A DNA stretch of 29,080 nucleotides from JBDHUX01 sp039809405. Its GTDB lineage: Bacteria > Patescibacteriota > Gracilibacteria > Absconditabacterales > Absconditicoccaceae. Positions 22,495-29,080 of the stretch are shown piece after piece. Position 1 is the first letter of the stretch; every line of letters begins with the position of its first letter. The stretch lies in contig JBDHUX010000002.1 of assembly GCA_039809405.1 (NCBI GenBank), positions 1 to 29,080 on the forward strand, written 5' to 3'. The position numbers and the translations under genes were made by a program. Under the pieces are notes generated by a model, which was given only the letters and a program-made list of their open reading frames with translations, did not search any database and was not told where the DNA came from.

Positions 22495-23115
22495 TTATAA
22501 TGATTTTCAAGATTTCATATAATCTCATATCACATCTCCAAGAGTCTCTACCAATATATTAAATTTGTCCTCATTTCACATAAGCTCTTGTGATTCAAAC
22601 TCTATTATCTTTATTGATTCCTCGTGTTTTATTTTATTTAATATACCTATTTGTCTTTTTGGTTGGGCTATATTTTCTATTATAAAATCATTTCATTGAC
22701 TTAGTGTTAGTAACACATCTCCTTGATTAAATAATATATCCCACATACCATTTTTAGTGTATGTTATGCTCTCTAGTCACTTTCGTTCAAAGAAATCTAC
22801 CTTAAACTTCATAAATCATGTTATGCTTATGATATGGATACCTCTGCTAGTCAAAACAATTGTATCCATATAAATATCTATAAAATCATACACAAACTTA
22901 GCATATATACCTATGAGTATAGCTCCAAAAAATAGATTTATTTCACTATCTATATAACTACCAAGTACCCTATATAGTCAATACATCAGTAACACAAACA
23001 ACATGTTTTTTAAGAACATAAAAAAATAACCTCCAAAAGACTGCTTTAGTACATAAAGTATCTCTTGATCAGTTATATATTTTTGTATCAATCACTTTTT
23101 GAATTGAGTAATCAT
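22495..23115 (-). CDS. Membrane protein with PH-like (bPH) domain
   Basis: 206 residues. A short N-terminal cytoplasmic part (MITQFKKGLIQKYITDQEILYVLKQS) precedes two membrane helices (about 27-50 and 58-78). The following region, DTIVLTSRGIHIIS...FFEWKGLESITY and onwards, fits the strand order of bacterial PH domains of the YdbS/bPH type (IVLTxRGI, then a conserved aromatic-basic turn and a strand describing sources of curvature). The codon in FEWK is CGA, read as Trp. The last 60 residues are helical and charged. Function unknown; bPH proteins are membrane-associated scaffolds in general. Confidence 0.7.
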
Positions 23116-23205
23116 TATAATTCTTTCGGGTATATCGTATCTTTGAAGATATTTAATGATAAAATTACAATTTGATCTAAATATCTTACAGATTCCATGA
23201 TTAAG

Positions 23206-23523
23206 CTAATTTAGATCTGTATCTATCCCACTTCACTGAGTTGTTTCTCATTGTATCGTATTAGTTATATTATTATTTAAGTTAAGATTGTCTATGGCGT
23301 TCTCAGCTCATGAACTTGTATCTGCACCACCATTTAACAATCAGTTTATTTTGGTTTCATTAGTGGGTTTTGTATAAGGATAAAATATTGCAGATATCAC
23401 AAAAATAATACCAGCTACTGTAACTATTGATTTTAATTTGGACTCAACAGTTTTGGAAGTTCAGTATTCATTTCAACTAGTTATTCACCCTATACCAAAT
23501 CCTAATCATCATTTTGGATTCAT
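23206..23523 (-). CDS. Small single-helix membrane protein
   Basis: 105 residues. A Gly-rich start (MNPKGGLGFGIGGITSGNEYG, with five TGA glycines) leads to one helix at about 34-50 (IVTVAGIIFVISAIFYPY), then an Asn/Thr/Gly-rich outer tail ending in DTDLN. No family is recognised. It is encoded 90 bases before the bPH gene on the same strand. The gap 23524-23765 shows no clear gene or signal. Confidence 0.6.
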
Positions 23524-23765
23524 TAATAGTATGCACAAAGATAATACCACTCATGATAGTAGCATTATTATCAACAATACAGTAGTCATTAAAAGTTATT
23601 ATTTAATAGATAAAAAACACATTAATTACAATAATTACTTTTATAACTTATTAAGTCCATTGACACAAAATTAGTATAAAAGATAATTATATTCATATTA
23701 CCATCATGAGATGATAATAAATTACTATTATTTTTCAATATTTTGTTTTTATCCTAATATTTGCC

Positions 23766-24809
23766 TTATGTGCCTAAATTAGTTCTTAGGATATTGTTTT
23801 TAATATCTTTAGATACCGCTTTGATTATACCCCAAATATTTTTATTATTTATATTCCTAAATATCCGTTTACTACTTGATACGTCTATGCTCCAACCCTC
23901 TTGTGATCCTATATTGTCAAAAATAATATTCTGTATGAGATATCTTTGATCTCAGAGTTGACTTATATAAAAATATCCCCTATTCCACGATAGTATAAGT
24001 TCTAGTTTGCCTACATTCGTACTTCAGGCCATATTGTATAGTTTTGACATTATATCTTCTTGTGATCAAGCATTGTAACTCGCAGTTTGAGTCCAGATTA
24101 TATCATTTTTTTTAAATATATTATGATCTGACATATATATCTTATCCTCTGTTATGTATATACATCTCCAGTTAAGTAATCTACCGAACTTTGGGAAGCT
24201 ACCAAACTTTTTTATTTTGGTAGTTCAGTAATCAAGTCCATACCTTGTAAAGTTAGAATTACAATTGTCGTTAATTATATCTTTGATTATAAAACTTGCA
24301 CTAAATCGGAGCATTGATATAGCTATAATAGCTAGGCTTATATATTTTTTATACTTCACTACTACAAATACCGCAAATAAAAATACCAGCGTGACTAAGA
24401 GTGATAGATCTATAGTAGGCATATTATCTCGACTATAAAACTTATCACTTCGTGGCAAGAAATATCTTACACCATAACTTGTGAACCCATCTACTATAAG
24501 ATGTCAGAAAACTATACTACAAAATATCCCAGCTATATACCTCCAGAGTGGTATATCTCATTTGTTCTTATATCGTAGTCCAAATCAGACTGCAATTCAT
24601 ATCAATACAGCTATAACCAAACTATGTGAGATCCCTCTATGAAAAAAAAATTGTTCTAGCGGGTGACTATAAATTCATCTATTTATAATCATATCGAGAT
24701 CGGGTAGGTTGGCTATTATACCTCACAAGATCATACTTTTAGTTTTATGTTTTCATGCGATAAGTGTGTATATGGCTCATCATATTACTCACTGAGTTAT
24801 ATTGTCCAT
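23766..24809 (-). CDS. YdjM-like (DUF457) membrane-bound metal-dependent hydrolase family protein
   Basis: 347 residues. The N-terminal 190 residues match the YdjM/DUF457 family: MDNITQGVIGGAIY, the metal-site motifs ANLPDLD and HRGISHS, GHLIVDGFTSYG, and LPWSDKFYSWDNMPTIDLSL, across about five membrane helices. The Trp residues of LPWS and SWD are CGA codons at positions that are aromatic in the family. The C-terminal 150 residues form a soluble domain with several Trp and alternating strands that I do not recognise. Family members are inner-membrane proteins, some induced by DNA damage; the substrate is not known. No Shine-Dalgarno sequence precedes the ATG. Confidence 0.85.
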
Positions 24810-24931
24810 GATTCGCTGAACAAGATAAAATTTTTTATATAGTTATTTATTAAATTTCATGATTTATTGATTTTTTTTTGCTACTAATATATTAGTCACT
24901 GGCACATAAAAATGATATAATTTATTTATCA

Positions 24932-27900
24932 TTATCACAATGCATCTATGATATTTTTTACTCACTCCTTGCTTAAATTTACTTTCATATTTCATATAGA
25001 TATTTGGCAGTTTCAAGGGTTATTTTTTACTATCTGCTGTATTTCTTGTATCAATTTCATGTCAGATGGGATGTCAAATCTATCTGACTTTGGTGAGATT
25101 TTATTTTCAGATATCTTCGTATTTCTCCCATCTCATTTAGACTCTATGAAATCGTTTTCAACTGTATTTGGAGCCTCTAATAGATCTTCATTATCAGCAT
25201 TAAACTTATCCAAAATTTTATCTGTCTCTATCTCAGACATACTAATACTATTAATCAATTCACCATCTTCAAGTCAAAGATTGTCCTCGTCATTTCGATC
25301 TTTATTATCTATGATTTTTTTTGACTCATTTGGTATGGCCGTCTTGATACCTAATTTATTTACTTTTACCTCAAATACATTTTTATTATCTCATTTTCAT
25401 GAACTATCCACTATACTTTTTAATCTGTCATACTCTATTTTTATTATCTTCTTTAATCTTGGTGTTCATTTTCACTTATAGCCATCTATAGATATAATGT
25501 CAAACTGTTTTAAATCTAGAAGGTCTTTCACGAAGAATTCAATATAGTCTGATATGTCTTCTACTTTGATAAAATAGCCCTTTTTTCTGGCCCTCTGTAT
25601 CTTACTTATCATACCAATCAATCAAAATTGACCAAAATCTTCTCCGCCATGCTTTTCTGGATCATAAGCTTTTATTTGCATGACTAGGTTATAACCTTTA
25701 CTTTTTATCCAGCTAAACATCCCATCGAATGGGTGTGCGGACACAAATGTTTTGAAAACTTCGTACTCCATCTTTATTTTGTCCATCTTTGATGTAATTC
25801 TATCTGATTTAAGATTTAACTCATTAGCCACAAATCCTCATCAGAAAAGTCCTCATCATCATACTTGATCGCTGTTCTTACTCCACTCTAACAGCATATC
25901 TATATTATCTAGTATAACTCATCTATCATTAAACTGATCCAATGCTCACGACTTCGTGAGTCATTCCAATGATTTTTTATTTATAACGGATTTACATCTT
26001 GTCAGAAAATCACCTAGATCTCTATAGTTTCATCAGTTTATTCTTATATTTTCTATTGTTTCTCACACTTCTCCTCATACTCACTTTATACTTAAAAATC
26101 CAAGAATTATATGATTATCCACTGCCGCCACATGATTATAAGATTTGTTTATATCTGGTGGCAATATCTCTAATCACTGTAACTTTATCTCATTTATAAA
26201 CTTGCTCAGCTCATCTGTATTTGCTTCATTTGCTCTTAGTAAGGCTGCATGAAATTCTACTGGATAATAATATTTGAGATAAGCTGTTTGGTAAGCTACA
26301 AGTCAATATGCTACAGAGTGAGATTTATTGAAAGAGTACAATGCCGCTGGTTCGATCATTTTTTCAAAAATCCAATTTGCTGTTTCTGGTTTATAATCTC
26401 TATAAGATACTGCTTTATCGACAAACTCTCACTTTATCTTTTTTACTCTTTCCACTATCTTTTTTCATACCGCCTTTCTTAGCTCATCTGCTTGTGCAAG
26501 GCTAAATCATGCAATACTTTGTGACATATTCATCAGCTGTTCTTGAAACACTGCAACTCAATATGTTACTTCTAATATTGGCTTTAGATCTTCTTCTAAT
26601 TTTTTCTGCTCGTTGTCTGCTATCTGCTTGTTATACTTTTTTACTATTATATTTCTAAGTTCTGGAAGCATGTACTCTATTGTTTCTTTACCATGTTTAC
26701 GGTTTATAAAAGATGGTATAAACTCTATAGGTCATGGTCTATAAAGCGCATTCATTGCAGCAATATCATCTATGCTATCTGGCTTTAGTGGTATAAGAAA
26801 TCTTTTCATACCATCAGATTCAAACTGAAATATACCTGTTGTATTTCATTTTTGAAATATATTTTCGTATACTCTTGGATCTTGTAGATCTGGCTCGAAT
26901 TTACTGTTTGTAAGATAATCTTCAAACACTTCTGGTACAGTCTCTCATTTTGCCTTATATCTTGCTATGATGATCTTAATAGTATGCCTGATTATACTCA
27001 AATTTGAAAGTCCTAAGAAGTCCATTTTTATAAGTCATATATTATCTTCTATCTTAGCAACTTTATTATCATACTGGCTGACATATCGTTCATTCGTTTT
27101 ATAAATAGCATTTGGAGCTATCTGTAGTGGTGTGTGGTCTGTCAGCAGATCGGGTGATATTAGTATACCACAAGCATGTATACCAGTCTGTCTATAGGTT
27201 CATATTAACTTAGTTGTAATCTCTACTATCTTCTGCATGTGGGGGTCGTTTTCTAACATACTTTTTAACTCTTCTATCTCTTCCCGACATCTTTGAAAGT
27301 TGATACTTCTGTCATCATTTTGTATGGTAAACAAATTTGCTATCCTGTTTGACTGGTCAAATGACATACCGAAAACTCTCGCAACATCCTTGAAGGCTGC
27401 CTTGGCTGACATATTCATAAATGTTCCTATCTTAGCTACATACTCTTGCCCATAACGGTTCCTTACATATTCAAAGACTCTGTCCCTTTGCTCGTCATCA
27501 AAGTCGGTATCAATATCTGGCATATCTACCCTTGCAGGATTTAAAAATCTCTCAAATATTAAACCGAACTTGATAGGATTTACATCAGTTATACCTATCA
27601 ACCAACAAACTAATGATCCAGCAGCGGATCATCTACCTGGTCATACTGGCACGCCATTATTTTTACTCCAGTTTATAAAATCTTGTACAACTAGAAGATA
27701 TGAGTTAAAGCCCATCTCTTTGATGACTTTCAACTCGTACTCAGCTCTCTCTATATACATCCCAAGCGAAAACTCTGCATCAGATGTTTTTGTGACTATT
27801 TTGTTATATGAAGATGATATGATTTGTTTTTTGTGCTCTGTATATGTCAAAATAGTCAATTCTTTGAGTGCATCTGGATCTGTTTCATTTATTTTTTTTT

Positions 27901-28075
27901 CTAGCACTCATTCACCTGTCACTTTACATAATTCCAAAATCTCTTGCTCTGATCGTCATAGATCAAACTTTTTACTGATACCCTGATAACTGCGATATCT
28001 TATCTCAAATTCCAATATATCCATCTTTTTCATTACCATATTTCTAATTATAATCTCACAAAAATCAACTTTCAT
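24932..28075 (-). CDS. dnaE: DNA polymerase III alpha subunit, catalytic core without PHP domain
   Basis: 1047 residues; the replicative C-family polymerase. The N-terminus has about 80 unfamiliar residues, then the palm begins (ERAEYELKVIKEMGF, VPVGPGRGSAAGS at about 141-153). The catalytic aspartates are Asp187 and Asp189 (MPDIDTDF) and the Asp of IKMDFLGL. HACGILI, YRPGPIEFIPSFI, FQEQLMNMSQ, SFNKSHSVAYG and the helix-hairpin-helix SIKGVGEEG follow in DnaE order. The C-terminus (NCQISIGNM...IIDALG) matches the usual end of DnaE. The N-terminal PHP domain is missing and is encoded separately at 18757-19710. Several ATGs lie close together at the start (28075, 28039, 28033, 28024); the first is used here. 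A TATAAA lies seven bases before it, so the mRNA could be nearly leaderless. Confidence 0.94.
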
Positions 28076-28134
28076 TTGCAATTTTATACAAGATGATTAT
28101 TTTGAAAGCTCTGCATATGTTTGTATTTAAGTAA

Positions 28135-28140
28135 TATAAT
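28135..28140 (+). promoter_or_regulatory. -10 box of tRNA-Leu
   Basis: TATAAT ends 15 bases before the first base of tRNA-Leu, a suitable distance for transcription starting just upstream of the tRNA. No good -35 box is present at 16-18 bases. Confidence 0.45.
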
Positions 28141-28155
28141 TTAGTATTTTGCTTT

Positions 28156-28238
28156 GTCAGTGTGGTGGAATTGGTAGACACGCTACCTTGAGGTGGTAGT
28201 GGCTGTATGGCTGTAGGAGTTCGAGTCTCCTCATTGAC
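28156..28238 (+). tRNA. tRNA-Leu(GAG)
   Basis: Type II tRNA. Acceptor GTCAGTG pairs with CATTGAC with one G-U pair. The anticodon stem CTACC/GGTAG encloses the loop TTGAGGT, anticodon GAG. A long variable arm (GGCTGTATGGCTG region) and T-arm GAGTTCGAGTCTC follow. The discriminator is A, as for leucine. CCA is not encoded. Confidence 0.96.
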
Positions 28239-28289
28239 ATTTGTTTACTGTAGATAATGATTTATAAGAAGATGATCTGATTATTTTCA

Positions 28290-28307
28290 TATAGACATTT
28301 GTCTATA
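28290..28307. repeat. 18-bp inverted repeat upstream of tRNA-Gln
   Basis: TATAGACA-TT-TGTCTATA, perfect arms of 8 bases. It overlaps a possible -10 box (TATACT, 28304-28309) about 17 bases before tRNA-Gln. It may be an operator or a processing hairpin between the two tRNA genes, or chance. Confidence 0.4.
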
Positions 28308-28325
28308 CTGTGTTTATATCACAAT

Positions 28326-28396
28326 CAGGAATAGTTCAGTTGGTAGAACGTCTGACTCTGAATCAGAAGGTCCTAGGTTCGAATCCTAGTTCCTGA
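28326..28396 (+). tRNA. tRNA-Gln(CTG)
   Basis: Acceptor CAGGAAT pairs with GTTCCTG. D-arm AGTTCAGTTGGTAGAACG, anticodon stem TCTGA/TCAGA with loop CTCTGAA (anticodon CTG), T-arm CCTAGGTTCGAATCCTAG. Discriminator A, no encoded CCA. It reads CAG. With gatA present it is likely charged through Glu-tRNA(Gln) (inference). Confidence 0.95.
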
Positions 28397-28436
28397 AAAT
28401 TTGATTATCATTTATATCATTAAAATACTAATCATT

Positions 28437-28868
28437 ATGAGAAAAATTATCAAATACGCTTGGATAGTTGTGTGACTGGGCGTGATAGTTTATATATGAT
28501 ATAACTATTTTGGTGGCAACTTTATGACTACCTTTGATCAAGAAAATATAAAGAGTCCTTATAGTTTATATATCTTTATATGAGTCGTTGTCTTATTTCT
28601 GCTAGATCTGGTTTTAATGTATATATCTACTCCAAGAAAAAAATTAAAACTTTCTATATATAATTTGCTACTGATCCTTTATTTATTTTATTTCCTAGTG
28701 GATAGTCAATCTGCGCGAAGTAGAGATGTATCAATACTCTATGCAGTTGTGTCATTTTTCTTGACTTTGTTTGGTATATTTAGTCCCAAGAAGCTGTGAA
28801 ATAGTGTATCTGACATAGTAGAAAGCAAGTGAAGTTACAGTAAAAAAGTCGAGATTATAGAGGTGTAA
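28437..28868 (+). CDS. Small multi-pass membrane protein
   Basis: 143 residues. Hydrophobic helices at about 6-22, 44-62, 73-91 and 98-115, separated by short loops, with a polar tail (KGSYSKKVEIIEV). Five glycines are TGA. The codon at residue 94 (SQSAWSRD) is CGA, read as Trp. It begins 40 bases after tRNA-Gln with no promoter of its own visible, so it may be transcribed with the tRNAs. No family is recognised. Confidence 0.72.
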
Positions 28869-28945
28869 TTGGTATGACAACTATTATTTGACTTACTTTG
28901 TAATATATTTACTATAAAGTTACGGGTCTTTTAGATCTTGTATTT

Positions 28946-28982
28946 TAGCCTCCTTTGTTTATCTTATAGGAGGCTATTTTTT
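28946..28982 (+). terminator. Strong rho-independent terminator
   Basis: Perfect 9-bp stem TAGCCTCCT (28946-28954) with AGGAGGCTA (28968-28976), a 13-base loop and a run of six T. It is the most GC-rich hairpin in the window and ends the unit of the preceding membrane-protein gene. The remaining bases to 29080 show no gene or clear signal. Confidence 0.9.
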
Positions 28983-29080
28983 ATTTGGGTTATATCTCTT
29001 ATTTGTAAAATAATAACAGGTTGTGTGCATGACAATAATTATTATATAGGGTAATTTATATCCTTTATATCTATTATTAT

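Noticed and set aside
24883..24896. Palindrome ACTAATATATTAGT after dnaE as a terminator.
   Set aside because: On the transcribed (minus) strand it is followed by a run of A, not T, and the stem is very weak.
24948..25481. Plus-strand open frame of 177 codons.
   Set aside because: It is antisense to the C-terminal part of dnaE, which has clear family matches; the plus-strand translation is Phe/Ser-rich shadow sequence.
28896..28982. A small RNA gene from the TTGACT...TATAAA sequence to the terminator.
   Set aside because: The spacer is 19 bases and the transcript would start only about a dozen bases before the terminator stem.

Overview
The window reads as chromosome of an AT-rich candidate-phyla (Patescibacteria/CPR) bacterium of the Absconditabacteria (SR1) / Gracilibacteria group. 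Nearly every gene is interrupted by in-frame TGA, and these codons fall on invariant glycines (HIGH motifs of two tRNA synthetases, P-loops, the GHSAGG elbow, the Nudix box, GPGRGS of DnaE), so TGA = Gly (genetic code 25). All coordinates below use that code, with only TAA and TAG as stops. A second deviation is visible: CGA and CGG sit where homologues have an invariant tryptophan (LeuRS NWCP, LDWPE, RYWG; MetRS IIWPA, AVW, KPWEL; RNase HI GW and VxWHWVKGH; VanX E-x-WHF; SufS HHANxxxWQ). Arginines in recognisable motifs use AGA, AGG, CGT or CGC. The organism therefore seems to read UGA as Gly and CGA/CGG as Trp; here CGA/CGG codons are translated W.

Layout. 1-2040: C-terminal part of a large Cys-rich DUF11 surface protein. 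2081-2800: a small unknown gene that needs two frame changes. 2932-9165 (+): gatA, leuS (with a Nudix domain and a second insert in its editing region), an alpha/beta hydrolase, a small membrane protein and a secreted Cys-rich protein. 9282-13509 (+): metG, rnhA, der and a VanX-type D,D-dipeptidase. 13512-15580 (-): flavin reductase-like protein, tRNA-Ser(GGA), SufS-type cysteine desulfurase. 15846-18671 (+): a 941-residue surface protein with lamin-tail-like domains. 18757-20453 (+): a free-standing PHP domain of DNA polymerase III alpha, and adenylate kinase. 20525-24809 (-): TIM-barrel AP-endonuclease-like protein, four small or medium membrane proteins, and a YdjM-like membrane hydrolase. 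24932-28075 (-): DnaE polymerase core lacking its PHP domain. 28156-28868 (+): tRNA-Leu(GAG), tRNA-Gln(CTG) and a small membrane protein; a strong terminator follows.

Together the genes are mostly translation, ribosome assembly and replication housekeeping, mixed with surface and membrane proteins as expected of a small host-attached cell. The pieces of most interest are the double codon reassignment, the Nudix-bearing LeuRS, the PHP/core split of DnaE on opposite strands about 5 kb apart, and the lack of Shine-Dalgarno sequences before the starts. No CRISPR array, insertion sequence, prophage or rRNA was seen. No gene-free stretch exceeds 300 bases.
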